Positions 7,150-17,043 of a stretch of DNA of 64,000 bases are shown here, piece after piece (the first letter of the stretch is position 1; the number at the start of each line of letters is the position of its first letter). Both the position numbers and the translations under genes were made by a program. The notes beneath the pieces were generated by a model. The model did not search any database, was not told the DNA's origin, and saw nothing but the letters and a program-made list of their open reading frames with translations. Source of the DNA: Leptothermofonsia sichuanensis E412. GTDB taxonomy: Bacteria > Cyanobacteriota > Cyanobacteriia > Leptolyngbyales > Leptolyngbyaceae. Location of the stretch: assembly GCF_019891175.1 (NCBI RefSeq), contig NZ_CP072600.1, forward strand, positions 4,650,001 to 4,714,000. The letters are read 5' to 3'.

Positions 7150-10100
7150 TTACTCCTCACCCAGGATGGCACTGCGATCCAGCAGTAGCAGGTTGCGTAA
7201 ATTATCGGTATCCAGTTCGGTGAGCCAGCTTTCACCGGCACCAATGACATTCTCGGCAAGGGCTTTTTTGCTTTCAATCAGGTCGTGGATTTTCTCCTCT
7301 AACGTGCCGTTGCAGACAAATTTGTGTACCTGCACATTACGAGTTTGTCCAATCCGAAAGACCCGGTCAGTCGCCTGATTTTCAACTGCCGGGTTCCACC
7401 AGCGATCGAAGTGAAAGACGTGATTCGCACGGGTCAGATTCAAGCCTACTCCCCCTGCCTTGAGAGACAGGATGAAGAGGCGGGGTCCCTGGGGGTCATG
7501 CTGGAAGCGATCAACCATTTCTTCCCGTTGTTTCCTGGGAGTGCTGCCATAAAGAAACAGAACTTCCTGTGCCATCTGGCGTTCCAGGTGTGCTTTCAGG
7601 AGCTTGCCCCACTCAGCAAACTGGGTGAAAATGAGGGCGCGATCGCCCTCCAGAACCACTTCTTCCAGCATCTCCTGTAACCGCTGCAATTTTCCAGAAC
7701 GGCTTTGAAAGGCTGAGGGTTGAAGGTCAAGCCCTGAATCATCCTTCCCTCCCTTTATTGTTAATGCTTCAGCCGTTCCCCCCTCCTTCGCCTTTTCCTC
7801 ATCTTTCAAGAAAAGTGCGGGATGGTTGCAGATCTGCTTTAGCTTGACCAGTAATGCCAGGATGATGCCTTTGCGCTGGATGCCTTCGGCGGCTTCAATT
7901 TGTTCCAGCGATGTTTCAACGACGTTCTGATACAGGGCTGCCTGTTCAGAGGTCAATCCACAGAAAACGGCCATTTCCTGCTTTTCTGGGAGATCCTGGA
8001 TAATGTCACGATCCGTTTTGAGGCGACGCAGGATGAAGGGCTGAACCAGCGATCTCAATGTTTTCAAGGAATCGGTATCACCATACCGCTCGATCGGGGT
8101 AGCAAATCGGCGCTGGAAGAAGTTTTTCGGTCCCAAATACCCTGGATTGAGGAAATCCATAATTGCCCAGAGTTCCGACAGCCGATTTTCAACAGGTGTA
8201 CCCGTGAGGGCAATCCGAAACTGAGCGTTCAGTTGCCGGACTGCCTGGGATTGTTTCGCTTCTGAGTTCTTAATATTCTGGGCTTCATCCAGCACCACAC
8301 CCTGCCAGGCAATGGTTTGTAAATCCTGCAAATCTCGATGGATCAGGGCATAGCTGGTAATTACCAGATCCTTACCCTGGACTGCCTTTGTCAGGGATTT
8401 GCCCCTGGCTCGATTGTCCCCATGATGCTGTAAAACCTTCAGACTGGGACCAAATTTTTTCACTTCGCGCTCCCAATTACCCAGAACAGAAGTCGGGCAA
8501 ACCAGCAATGTGGGAGCTTTCAGGGCATCCTGTTGCTTCAGGTGGAGCAGAAATGCAATCAGTTGGATGGTTTTCCCCAGACCCATATCATCTGCAAGGC
8601 AGGCCCCCAGGCCCCATTGTTCCAGGAACGCCAGCCAGCCTACCCCGCGTGACTGGTAAGGGCGTAGCTCTCCCCGGAAAGTTTCTGGGGTTGGAATTGG
8701 CTCCAGAGTTCGTTTGCCACTGATGGTATTGATCAAATCCTGGAGGGCGCCTGAGGCTTCAAAGCTAATGACAGGAAGCTTTTCAATCATCTGGGTATCG
8801 CCCGTGCTGATCCGCAGCGCATCTTCCAGCGAGAGGGCAGTCTGGTCTTTGCGACTGGCGAAGAATGCCTGAGCAGCCCGAATATCCTGGGGACGCAGTT
8901 CAACCCATTCCCCGTTGATTTCGACTAGGGGCATGTTGAGGGCAACCAGGCGATCGAAGTCTTCTTTCGACAGGGTTTGTCCGCCGATAGATAGTTCCCA
9001 GCGGAAGTTGAGCAGACTTTGCAAACCCAGGCGATCGCCCTGCTTCGCTTTCCCTGTTTGTGCCTGAATTCTCAGTCCCAGACGGTTTGCCCAGCCACCC
9101 TGGTTTGCCAGACTGGGGGGCATCACCACACCCAAACCGCTGTCCTGCAAACGCCATGCCACCGAGCGGAGAAAGTCGTAAGCCTGAAGCGGCTCCAGGG
9201 AACAGAACTGGGGGCGGGCTTCCTGGAGGCTCGGCTCGATCAGGGGATAAAGGCGGGAAGCCAACCCCAATCCCATCAGGAAGGTTTCCTGGGGATGGGC
9301 GATCGCCCGCCCCCGATAGACCAGACGTTCGACTGGATTGTTCCAGATGGTGGAGGCACTGACCAGAAACTCCGGGTCATCAACTGCCTGTAGAAAATAT
9401 TCCAACCTCCAGGTGGTTTGTCCTGGTTGAGGGGGGTGCAGATAGAGGCAGGTACGGAACAGACTTTGTCTAAAACCATGCTGCTGTAAAGGTGCCGTCC
9501 AATTTTTGAGCGCAGTTTGCAGCGATACCAGACGATCTGCCTCCAGCACAGGCGACCCTCCCAATGCCTGCAACCAGTCCCGCACTGGGGCATCGATTAT
9601 GGAAGCCTTAGCAGAACCAGCAGAGGCTTTACCAGAACCCCGTGCCGCTTTTTCAAAGTTTTGTAAAGGATGACTCTTGACGATTTCCCGCACCTGAGCA
9701 TCCAGAATTTGACTAAGAAAGTTCTGAAGAAGCACAGGCGGATCTACAGGTAGGTCGATCAGCAACCCATGGCAGGCATTGGCAGGAGGACGATCAACTT
9801 TTTCAGGATCCGGTGCCTGATGTCGCATTCCCTGGTTGTAGAACCGACAGGCTGCCGGCATTTGTTCCAGAAACCGATTCAGCCGGGACTGGTCAATGCC
9901 ACTGTCCAGTAACGGTTGCCAGCAGGCCAGAAACCTGGGAGCAGCATTTGGAGATGTTCCCTGATCTAAAGACTCCAATCCAGGAAGGAACTTGGAGCGT
10001 GCCAGCAAATCCAGACTCCAGCGAGCAATGTGGGACCAGTAGCGCAAATCCCCTGCCAGAAAGGAATCACTGTCGGTGATTCCTCCGAGGGGCAGGGAAT

Positions 10101-10740
10101 TTAACAACGAGAAGGCTGCCATTGGATCCAGACAGATCCCCTCAACTGACCAGGGATAGAGAAAGCCTGAGGTATCTGTGGGTGCGGCTGAGTGCTGAGG
10201 AATGATTACGGTTGAGCTGGAGATTTCTGGCTGTTCATCGATCTGTCCATCGATCGGGCAGGACGGAATGGCGAGGATCTGGACACACCACTGCGGACAG
10301 TTCAATGGCTGACCAGCACCAGCCGCAGGAATGGCATCTGTTCCTGCAGAAGTTACCCGGCGCGATCGCTTCCCCGATTTTCCAGCAGGTGCCAGCGACG
10401 CTTCCAGCAGTGCCGCTGGAAGTTGCAACTGACCAGAATTGTGCAGCGATCGCAAAAAACTGAGCAATTCAGGGACTGTCAGTGCAAACGGGTGCGGTAA
10501 GATGACTCCTGGTTCAAGGGGCGCAAGACCTTCCCCGCCATCGCGCTGGATCATCTCTGGCGTAATTCTGCGCCACGTTTCTCCCCAAATAAATAGACAG
10601 CCTGAAGACAGCCCAGAGGACCTATCTGCGGCCAATTCCCCATTGCCTTCATCTACTGTCTGCGCTTTTCCATCGCTGCCGCCAGAATGAGCCTGCTTCT
10701 GTGGGGGATGGAGCAACCAGCTTCCGTGTAGTATTGCCAT
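7150..10740 (-). CDS. SNF2-family DEAD/DEAH-box helicase
   Basis: This is a 1196-residue SWI2/SNF2 ATPase of the large bacterial type. The N-terminal ~600 residues are the variable SNF2-associated region. The helicase core then shows Walker A in ADDMGLGKT (about residue 715), the DEAQ box (VVLDEAQNIKN, about 817), LTGTPVENRLSELW, and motif VI in QATDRVFRIGQ (about 1127). Such proteins translocate on duplex DNA and remodel DNA-protein or RNA polymerase complexes. The biological role in cyanobacteria is not settled. A hydrophilic, family-atypical stretch near residues 980-1010 (coded near 7705-7805) looks like a variable loop between conserved blocks. The start MAILHGSWLLHP matches the usual beginning of cyanobacterial homologues. 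It stands alone in transcription. Confidence 0.9.
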   Translation of the reverse strand: MAILHGSWLLHPPQKQAHSGGSDGKAQTVDEGNGELAADRSSGLSSGCLFIWGETWRRITPEMIQRDGGEGLAPLEPGVILPHPFALTVPELLSFLRSLHNSGQLQLPAALLEASLAPAGKSGKRSRRVTSAGTDAIPAAGAGQPLNCPQWCVQILAIPSCPIDGQIDEQPEISSSTVIIPQHSAAPTDTSGFLYPWSVEGICLDPMAAFSLLNSLPLGGITDSDSFLAGDLRYWSHIARWSLDLLARSKFLPGLESLDQGTSPNAAPRFLACWQPLLDSGIDQSRLNRFLEQMPAACRFYNQGMRHQAPDPEKVDRPPANACHGLLIDLPVDPPVLLQNFLSQILDAQVREIVKSHPLQNFEKAARGSGKASAGSAKASIIDAPVRDWLQALGGSPVLEADRLVSLQTALKNWTAPLQQHGFRQSLFRTCLYLHPPQPGQTTWRLEYFLQAVDDPEFLVSASTIWNNPVERLVYRGRAIAHPQETFLMGLGLASRLYPLIEPSLQEARPQFCSLEPLQAYDFLRSVAWRLQDSGLGVVMPPSLANQGGWANRLGLRIQAQTGKAKQGDRLGLQSLLNFRWELSIGGQTLSKEDFDRLVALNMPLVEINGEWVELRPQDIRAAQAFFASRKDQTALSLEDALRISTGDTQMIEKLPVISFEASGALQDLINTISGKRTLEPIPTPETFRGELRPYQSRGVGWLAFLEQWGLGACLADDMGLGKTIQLIAFLLHLKQQDALKAPTLLVCPTSVLGNWEREVKKFGPSLKVLQHHGDNRARGKSLTKAVQGKDLVITSYALIHRDLQDLQTIAWQGVVLDEAQNIKNSEAKQSQAVRQLNAQFRIALTGTPVENRLSELWAIMDFLNPGYLGPKNFFQRRFATPIERYGDTDSLKTLRSLVQPFILRRLKTDRDIIQDLPEKQEMAVFCGLTSEQAALYQNVVETSLEQIEAAEGIQRKGIILALLVKLKQICNHPALFLKDEEKAKEGGTAEALTIKGGKDDSGLDLQPSAFQSRSGKLQRLQEMLEEVVLEGDRALIFTQFAEWGKLLKAHLERQMAQEVLFLYGSTPRKQREEMVDRFQHDPQGPRLFILSLKAGGVGLNLTRANHVFHFDRWWNPAVENQATDRVFRIGQTRNVQVHKFVCNGTLEEKIHDLIESKKALAENVIGAGESWLTELDTDNLRNLLLLDRSAILGEE

Positions 10741-11233
10741 CTGGATTACGGTTTCTCAAATTGCGCTGCAAAGCAAACAGTAAAACTCAGGAGATTACTC
10801 TCTGAAAGGACTTGAATTTCCCAGAGGAAGTAAAAATTTTGGGGTGTGGACTGAATGCCATAAAAACACAGCCCAAGATTTCTTTTCTCAGGCTCTAGCA
10901 GCAACGAAAGTGGTAACTGCGCTGGCAATGCCATTGTACAACTTTCAACGTTGGGTGGGGGAGTGGCACTCAGAAAACCAACGCCAACATTCTTAAGAAA
11001 AAAAGAACATTAGAGATGCAAAAACAGGTGAGGATTGGCTCTGCAATTTATGGTTTGATCTGCCCCTTTAAATAGCGGCTGAGTTAGCGGCTGAATGCCT
11101 GATTTTGCTGACGGTTAATCCCCTCTCCAGATCATCTTTCTGGGATTAGAGGGATTAAAAAGCCGTATCGGTTTATCAATGTTAGGATTGCGACAGAAAC
11201 AAAAAAGAGAGACAGAAGAGGATAGCAGATTAC
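10741..11233. other. Divergent intergenic region between SNF2 helicase and pnp
   Basis: These 493 bases separate two divergent genes and should hold both promoters and the pnp leader. An AGCGGCTGA pair occurs as a direct repeat near 11075-11095. A purine-rich AGAGAGACAGAAGAGG tract lies before the pnp start. No RNA gene or reading frame of interest was recognised. Confidence 0.5.
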
Positions 11234-13384
11234 ATGGAAGAGTTCGAGAAGTCGATATCCTTCGATGGAAGGGATATTCGGCTGAAAGTTGGTTTGCTTG
11301 CCCCACAGGCGGGTGGCGCAGTTTTGATCGAGTCAGAAGAAACGGCTGTTCTGGTAGCTGCCACCCGCGCCCCAGGTAGAGAAGGGGTTGATTTTTTGCC
11401 GTTGCTGGTGGACTACGAAGAGCGTATGTATGCGGCAGGGCGGATTCCAGGGGGGTTTTTGCGGCGGGAAGGTCGCCCTCCAGAAAAAGCGACCCTGACC
11501 AGCCGTTTGATTGATCGCCCGTTGCGTCCCCTATTCCCCAGTTGGTTACGAGACGATATCCAGGTTGTGGCAACAACATTGTCAATGGATGAGCGTGTGC
11601 CTCCGGATGTGCTGGCAGTCACTGGAGCATCCATCGCAATTCTGTTGGCGAAGATTCCCTTCAATGGACCCATGGCAGCCGTGCGGGTGGGTCTGGTTGG
11701 AGATGACTTCATCATTAACCCAACCTATAAGGAGATTGAGGAAGGCGACCTGGATCTGGTAGTGGCAGGTTCCCCCGAAGGCATCATTATGGTGGAAGCG
11801 GGTGCGAACCAACTACCTGAGCAGGACATGATTGAGGCGATCGATTTTGGCTATGAAGCCGTGCGCGATTTAATCCAGGCTCAGCGGGATTTGCTGCAAG
11901 AACTGGGTATTGAAATGGTCAAGGAAGACCCGCCAGTTGTAGATATGACGCTGGAAGATTTCATTCGGGAGCGGGCACAGGAGCCGGTGAAGGAAATTTT
12001 GGGCCGGTTTGAGCCGGACAAGAAAGTGCGTGATACCGCTCTGGATGAAGTGAAGGAGGCGATCGCTGCCGCCATTGCCGAGCTTCCTGACGAAGACCCG
12101 GTGAAAGTGGCTGCCACCAGCAACGAGAAAGCTCTGGATAACGTCTTTAAGGATGTGACTAAGAAGCTGATGCGTCGCCAGGTGGTTGAGGACGGGGTGC
12201 GCGTCGATGGCCGAAAATTAGATGAAGTGCGTCCCATATCCTGCCGGGTAGGGATATTGCCGCGCAGAGTACATGGCAGTGGTTTATTCAACCGGGGACA
12301 GACTCAGGTGATGTCAGTCGTAACACTGGGTACCCCTGGAGAAGCCCAGGAACTGGACGACCTGCACCCGGATGAAGAAAAGCGCTATCTGCATCACTAC
12401 AACATGCCGCCCTATTCCGTTGGGGAAACAAAACCCATGCGATCCCCTGGTCGCCGCGAAATTGGTCACGGTGCGCTGGCAGAGCGGGCACTTGTTCCCG
12501 TCCTGCCCCGGAAAGAGGACTTTCCCTATGTCATCCGGGTGGTTTCTGAAGTCCTGTCATCCAACGGTTCGACCTCAATGGGTTCGGTATCCGGGTCTAC
12601 CCTGGCATTGATGGATGCTGGTGTCCCTATCACTAAGCCAGTCAGTGGTGCCGCCATGGGGTTGATTAAAGAAGGGGATGAAATCCGTATCCTGACTGAT
12701 ATTCAGGGGATTGAAGACTTTCTGGGCGATATGGACTTCAAAGTGGCGGGAACAGACACTGGCATCACAGCCCTCCAGCTTGATATGAAGATCAATGGGC
12801 TGCCGATGGATGTGATTGCCCAGGCAATTAACCAGGCAAAACCTGCCCGCCTGCACATTCTTTCCAAAATGTTGGAGGCAATTAACAAGCCCCGCTCAGA
12901 GATGTCGCCCTATGCCCCAAGGCTATTAACCATCAAGATTGATCCGGAATTGATTGGGATGATTATTGGTCCCGGAGGCAAGACAATCAAGGGCATCACC
13001 GAGGAGACCGGTGCCAAGATCGACATTGAAGACGATGGCACCGTTACCATTTCCTCCATTGATGGCGAGAGTGCCAGGCGTGCCCGCTCCATCATTCAAG
13101 GAATGACCCGGAAGCTCAATGCAGGGGATGTTTACACCGGGAAGGTGACTCGCATCATTCCGATCGGGGCTTTTGTGGAGTTTCTTCCAGGGAAAGAAGG
13201 GATGATCCATATCTCCCAACTGGCTGACTATCGGGTGGGCAAAGTTGAGGATGAGGTCACCGTTGGCGATGAGGTGATTGTCAAAGTCCGCGAAATCGAC
13301 AGTCGGGGTAGGATTAACCTGACTCGTCTGGGCATTCACCCCGACGAAGCGGCAGCGGCTCGCGAGGCGGCGGCAGTTGAATAG
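11234..13384 (+). CDS. pnp: Polyribonucleotide nucleotidyltransferase (PNPase)
   Basis: PNPase degrades RNA phosphorolytically from the 3' end. In cyanobacteria it also adds heteropolymeric tails. The 716-residue length and domain order are standard: first RNase PH domain (residues ~10-145, with [21 protein letters not shown]), an alpha-helical linker, second RNase PH domain (about 320-520, with [15 protein letters not shown] and the acidic [13 protein letters not shown] catalytic region), a KH domain with the GPGG loop (about 577) and a C-terminal S1 domain (about 628-700). A GAAGAGG-like Shine-Dalgarno lies upstream. No rpsO precedes it, unlike in enterobacteria. A strong stem-loop lies just after the stop. 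Confidence 0.97.
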   Translation: MEEFEKSISFDGRDIRLKVGLLAPQAGGAVLIESEETAVLVAATRAPGREGVDFLPLLVDYEERMYAAGRIPGGFLRREGRPPEKATLTSRLIDRPLRPLFPSWLRDDIQVVATTLSMDERVPPDVLAVTGASIAILLAKIPFNGPMAAVRVGLVGDDFIINPTYKEIEEGDLDLVVAGSPEGIIMVEAGANQLPEQDMIEAIDFGYEAVRDLIQAQRDLLQELGIEMVKEDPPVVDMTLEDFIRERAQEPVKEILGRFEPDKKVRDTALDEVKEAIAAAIAELPDEDPVKVAATSNEKALDNVFKDVTKKLMRRQVVEDGVRVDGRKLDEVRPISCRVGILPRRVHGSGLFNRGQTQVMSVVTLGTPGEAQELDDLHPDEEKRYLHHYNMPPYSVGETKPMRSPGRREIGHGALAERALVPVLPRKEDFPYVIRVVSEVLSSNGSTSMGSVSGSTLALMDAGVPITKPVSGAAMGLIKEGDEIRILTDIQGIEDFLGDMDFKVAGTDTGITALQLDMKINGLPMDVIAQAINQAKPARLHILSKMLEAINKPRSEMSPYAPRLLTIKIDPELIGMIIGPGGKTIKGITEETGAKIDIEDDGTVTISSIDGESARRARSIIQGMTRKLNAGDVYTGKVTRIIPIGAFVEFLPGKEGMIHISQLADYRVGKVEDEVTVGDEVIVKVREIDSRGRINLTRLGIHPDEAAAAREAAAVE

Positions 13385-13390
13385 GTTGGG

Positions 13391-13426
13391 TTCAGATCTC
13401 CAGCTTCCTGGAGTTGGAGATCTGAA
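13391..13426. repeat. Stem-loop of the AGATCTCCA family after pnp, copy 2
   Basis: TTCAGATCTCCA (13391-13402) pairs over 12 bases with TGGAGATCTGAA (13415-13426). It starts six bases after the pnp stop and shares the AGATCTCCA/TGGAGATCT arms with the hairpin at 7083-7115. It may protect or end the pnp mRNA, although no U run follows. Confidence 0.7.
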
Positions 13427-13492
13427 CAGGAAATCCCGAAATCGTTCTATGATAGAGATGTTAAAAAATGTAAACATCTCACAGGCAAAAAG

Positions 13493-15106
13493 GTGACTGG
13501 AAATCGGGCGTCCTCACGGGTTGTGGTGATAGGAGCCGGAATCGGTGGCTTAACGGCGGCTGCCTTGCTGGCCCATCGGGGCTACCCGGTGCTGGTCCTG
13601 GATCAGGCAATCATCCCTGGTGGTTGTGCGTCTACGTTCAAGCGCCAGGGTTTTACCTTTGATGTAGGAGCCACGCAAGTTGCAGGACTGGAACCGGGTG
13701 GCATTCATCATCGCATCTTTTCAGAATTAGAAATTGACCTGCCAGCGGCAACTCCCTGTGACCCCGCCTGTGCCGTCTATTTGCCGGGCGAAACAGAACC
13801 AATCAACGTCTGGCGTGATCCCCAGAGGTGGCAGGTGGAGCGTCAGCAACAGTTTCCAGGCAGTGAGCCGTTCTGGAAGTTGTTGTCGGATCTATTTCAC
13901 GCCAGTTGGGCCTTTCAGTCCCGTGATCCGGTCTTACCTCCCCGCAACCTGTGGGATCTGTGGCAACTCACTCAGGCAGTCCGACCGGATACGCTGATGA
14001 CTCTCCCCCACACTTTTTCAACCGTGGGGGATGCCCTGCGGGGTTATCGTCTGACCAATGACCGGCGACTGAAAACATTTCTGGACATGCAGCTAAAGCT
14101 GTATTCCCAGGTAGATGCGGAGGAGACTGCCTTACTTTATGCCGCCACTGCGTTAAACGTTGCCCAGGAACCCCAGGGGCTTTCCCATCTCCACGGGAGT
14201 ATGCAGGCGTTAAGCGATCGCCTGGTAGCCTCTCTGAAACGGGATGGTGGGCAATTGTTGATGCGCCACAGGGTTGAACATATTCATACTGAAACTGGAA
14301 AAGCAGTCAGCATCAGGATTCGGAATCAAAGAACGGGGGAAACCTGGGTCGAGCCTGCCGACCACGTCATTGCCAATGTAACTGTGCAAAACCTGGTGCA
14401 ACTTCTGGGTGATCAGACTCCTGAGGGCTATCGGCATCGGGTCGAAAAACTGCCGCCTGCTGCGGGTGCTTTTGTTGTGTATCTGGGAGTAGACCAGCGC
14501 GCCCTACCGGCTAACTGTCCGCCCCATCTTCAGTTTCTTTATGATTATGACGGTCCCATTGGTGAGAACAACTCTCTGTTTGTTTCCGTCAGCCAGCCCG
14601 GTGACGGACGTGCGCCAGTGGGAAACGCTACCATAATTGCCTCATCATTTACAGACGTTGCCATGTGGTGGAGGGATCAGGACGGAGAAGAGGGTATGGG
14701 GTACGAGGTACCGGGTGCAGAGGTACGAGCGGATAAATCTGTCAGGGGTGCCCGATACCCGATAGCCAGTCCCCAATACCCGGCACCCACCACGTATTCT
14801 GCGCTCAAACAGCACTATACTGACGAAGCGATCGCCCGGCTCAGCCAGTTCTTCAACCTGAACCCAGAAACCCTTCTGCATGTTGAAGCGGCAACACCGC
14901 GAACATTTGCGCGGTTTACAGGGCGCGATCGGGGAATAGTCGGTGGTATTGGTCAGCGGATTCCTACGTTTGGTCCCTTCGGCTTTGCCAACCGCACGCC
15001 TGTGCAAAATCTCTGGTTGGTTGGTGACTCGACTCACCCAGGTGAAGGGACTGCGGGTGTTAGCTACTCGGCATTAACGGTGGCCAGGCAAATTGAGGCA
15101 GGCTGA
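13493..15106 (+). CDS. crtD: Carotenoid C-3',4' desaturase (CrtD-type)
   Basis: The protein belongs to the FAD-dependent phytoene desaturase/isomerase family. The N-terminal dinucleotide-binding motif is GAGIGGLTAA (about residues 13-22), followed by IPGGCASTFKRQGFTFDVGATQ. The C-terminal FAD-contact block is LWLVGDSTHPGEGTAGV. The segment from GFTFDVGATQVAGLEPGG through CAVYLPGETEPINVWRD fits the cyanobacterial CrtD group, which introduces the 3',4' double bond of myxol glycosides. The related isomerase CrtH is the main alternative. GTG is the likely start. Coded by about 14681-14791 is a ~37-residue segment of repeat-like composition that interrupts a conserved stretch (after MWWRDQD, before YSALKQHYT). 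It is in frame and lacks stops. Confidence 0.8.
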   Translation: MTGNRASSRVVVIGAGIGGLTAAALLAHRGYPVLVLDQAIIPGGCASTFKRQGFTFDVGATQVAGLEPGGIHHRIFSELEIDLPAATPCDPACAVYLPGETEPINVWRDPQRWQVERQQQFPGSEPFWKLLSDLFHASWAFQSRDPVLPPRNLWDLWQLTQAVRPDTLMTLPHTFSTVGDALRGYRLTNDRRLKTFLDMQLKLYSQVDAEETALLYAATALNVAQEPQGLSHLHGSMQALSDRLVASLKRDGGQLLMRHRVEHIHTETGKAVSIRIRNQRTGETWVEPADHVIANVTVQNLVQLLGDQTPEGYRHRVEKLPPAAGAFVVYLGVDQRALPANCPPHLQFLYDYDGPIGENNSLFVSVSQPGDGRAPVGNATIIASSFTDVAMWWRDQDGEEGMGYEVPGAEVRADKSVRGARYPIASPQYPAPTTYSALKQHYTDEAIARLSQFFNLNPETLLHVEAATPRTFARFTGRDRGIVGGIGQRIPTFGPFGFANRTPVQNLWLVGDSTHPGEGTAGVSYSALTVARQIEAG

Positions 15107-15146
15107 AACGGCTCCTGTTGTTGAGAATCAGTGATCAAAACCAGCG

Positions 15147-16232
15147 ATGTCGAAAAAGATGCCTGAACGTCCTTATACAGTGATGCTGATTGTACCAACT
15201 GGGATTGGGGCAGCCATTGGGGGGTATGCCGGAGATGCTTTGCCCGTAGCACGGGCGATCGCCCGGGTTGCCGATATCCTGATTACTCACCCTAATGTGC
15301 TGAATGGAGCACAACTATACTGGAATTTGCCCAATGCTCTCTATGTTGAGGGGTATGGGCTGGATCAGTTTGCGGCGGGTACCTGGGGGTTGCGCCCAGT
15401 CCATCAAAATCGGATCGGACTGGTACTGGATCAGGGAATTGAGCCGGAGTTGAGACTGCGCCAGCTTCAGGCCGCTGATGCAGCCAGGGCTACCCTGGGG
15501 TTAATGCTGACGGAACACATCGTCACAGATGCTCCCCTGGAAGTCAGCCTGCAAAGGGCGACATCCGGGGCTACCTGGGGGACAATCCAGAATCCCGATA
15601 GCCTGCTGCGAGCCGCTGCGGCCTTAATTCAGAAAGGGGGAGCAGAGGCGATCGCAGTGGTTGCCAGATTCCCTGATGACCCAGGCAGTGAAGCACTCCA
15701 GAACTACCGCTGTGGTCAGGGGGTTGACCCACTTGCAGGCGCAGAAGCCGTGATCAGTCACCTGGTGGTGCGGCAGTTTCAAATCCCCTGTGCCCATGCG
15801 CCTGCCCTGTTATCACTCCCGCTCGAACCCAATCTTGCTCCTCGCTCAGCCGCTGAGGAATTGGGTTATACCTTTCTGCCCTGCGTGCTGGTGGGATTGA
15901 GTCGTGCACCACGGTTTGTCCTGCGATCGCAGTCAAAATTCTTCCCCCAGATAGGGGATATCTGGACAGATCAGGTTGATGCTGTAGTGGTGCCAGCGAC
16001 AGCCTGTGGTGGTAGCGCCATCTTGAGTCTGAGTCAGACCCATACTCGTATCATCGCCGTGAATGAAAATACTACAGTCATGCAGGTGCCTCCTGAAAGG
16101 TTGAATATCCCTGCGATTCGGGTCAATTCTTACCTGGAAGCCCTGGGACTCCTGGTCGCTGATCGAGCTGGCATCAGTCCAGAGGCACTCAAACCAGCCC
16201 TGACCTCCTTACAAAATCGTGGCCTGAAATAG
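15147..16232 (+). CDS. DUF3326 domain-containing protein
   Basis: This 361-residue protein is of a type well conserved in cyanobacteria and plants and known only as DUF3326. It begins with a conserved VPTGIGAAIGGYAGDALP block and a THPNVLNGAQLYW block. Later come GGAEAIAVVARFPDD and the VVVPATACGGSAILSL block. The glycine-rich motifs suggest a nucleotide- or sugar-binding fold, but no reaction is established. It lies 40 bases after crtD on the same strand and may be cotranscribed with it. That adjacency is the only hint to a role. Confidence 0.8.
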   Translation: MSKKMPERPYTVMLIVPTGIGAAIGGYAGDALPVARAIARVADILITHPNVLNGAQLYWNLPNALYVEGYGLDQFAAGTWGLRPVHQNRIGLVLDQGIEPELRLRQLQAADAARATLGLMLTEHIVTDAPLEVSLQRATSGATWGTIQNPDSLLRAAAALIQKGGAEAIAVVARFPDDPGSEALQNYRCGQGVDPLAGAEAVISHLVVRQFQIPCAHAPALLSLPLEPNLAPRSAAEELGYTFLPCVLVGLSRAPRFVLRSQSKFFPQIGDIWTDQVDAVVVPATACGGSAILSLSQTHTRIIAVNENTTVMQVPPERLNIPAIRVNSYLEALGLLVADRAGISPEALKPALTSLQNRGLK

Positions 16233-16390
16233 GGCTGGAAAATGAAAAGTTCTGGTGTTTTCGGGTGTATCTCTTCTTTCCCAGGCTTTATCGCTGAAGA
16301 GAATCCCCCCCGCCTGAGTGGTCTAGAAGCCTGGTAGGATTGAGGAACTCTTAAGTTTAGTGTAGACCTTACCCTTCGCTGAAATTTTTC

Positions 16391-16981
16391 GTGGCAGAAC
16401 AGTTTCCTGAAAACCCTGAATTTGAACCCCTGAGTCGCACCCAGGTCTTAATTGCGATGGGAGTGACTGCAATTGTATTGTTGCTAATTGCCAGACTGTG
16501 GATGCAGCTTGGTTCAGTTCCGCTGTTATCTTTCCAATGGTCAGCACAGGCACTATGGCTAGGGCTGGGGCTGGGACTTGGGATCACAGCGGCCAGTTCC
16601 CTCGTATATTACACCTGGTCTGCCTACCGCCAGAGTGCAGATTACTATCTGGAACTGGTGCTGAAACCGCTGGTATGGCCTGACCTGATCTGGTTGGGGT
16701 TATTACCCGGTCTGAGTGAGGAATTGCTCTTTCGTGGGGTAATGTTACCTGCGTTTGGACTTAATATCGAAGGGGTGCTTCTGTCCAGTTTGTGTTTTGG
16801 AGTATTGCATTTAAGTAGCCTGAAGCAGTGGCCCTATGTGGTCTGGGCAACGGTCATTGGGCTTGCCCTGGGAGCCAGTGCAATTGAAACGGGCAACCTC
16901 CTGGTACCCATCGTGGCCCACATTTCGACGAATTGGATTTCAAGTAGCCTGTGGAAGTGGGGAGAGAAGAGCCGCGGATAA
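16391..16981 (+). CDS. CPBP-family intramembrane glutamic endopeptidase
   Basis: This 196-residue membrane protein has a GTG start. Hydrophobic segments lie at about residues 20-40 and 50-75, with further helices after residue 95. The family motif EELLFRG (EExxxR, about residue 113) and the later H residues in GVLHLSS and VAHISTNW form the catalytic set of CPBP (CAAX protease/bacteriocin-processing) enzymes, related to Rce1. In cyanobacteria substrates are largely unknown. The gene stands alone, and its 3' end faces the large lipoprotein gene. The protein is short for the family, but all core motifs are present. Confidence 0.85.
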   Translation: MAEQFPENPEFEPLSRTQVLIAMGVTAIVLLLIARLWMQLGSVPLLSFQWSAQALWLGLGLGLGITAASSLVYYTWSAYRQSADYYLELVLKPLVWPDLIWLGLLPGLSEELLFRGVMLPAFGLNIEGVLLSSLCFGVLHLSSLKQWPYVVWATVIGLALGASAIETGNLLVPIVAHISTNWISSSLWKWGEKSRG

Positions 16982-17043
16982 ATCTGGGCTTAACCATTGG
17001 GCTTAACCCTGGGGAGACCACCCTGGGGAAGCCATCCTTGCTG

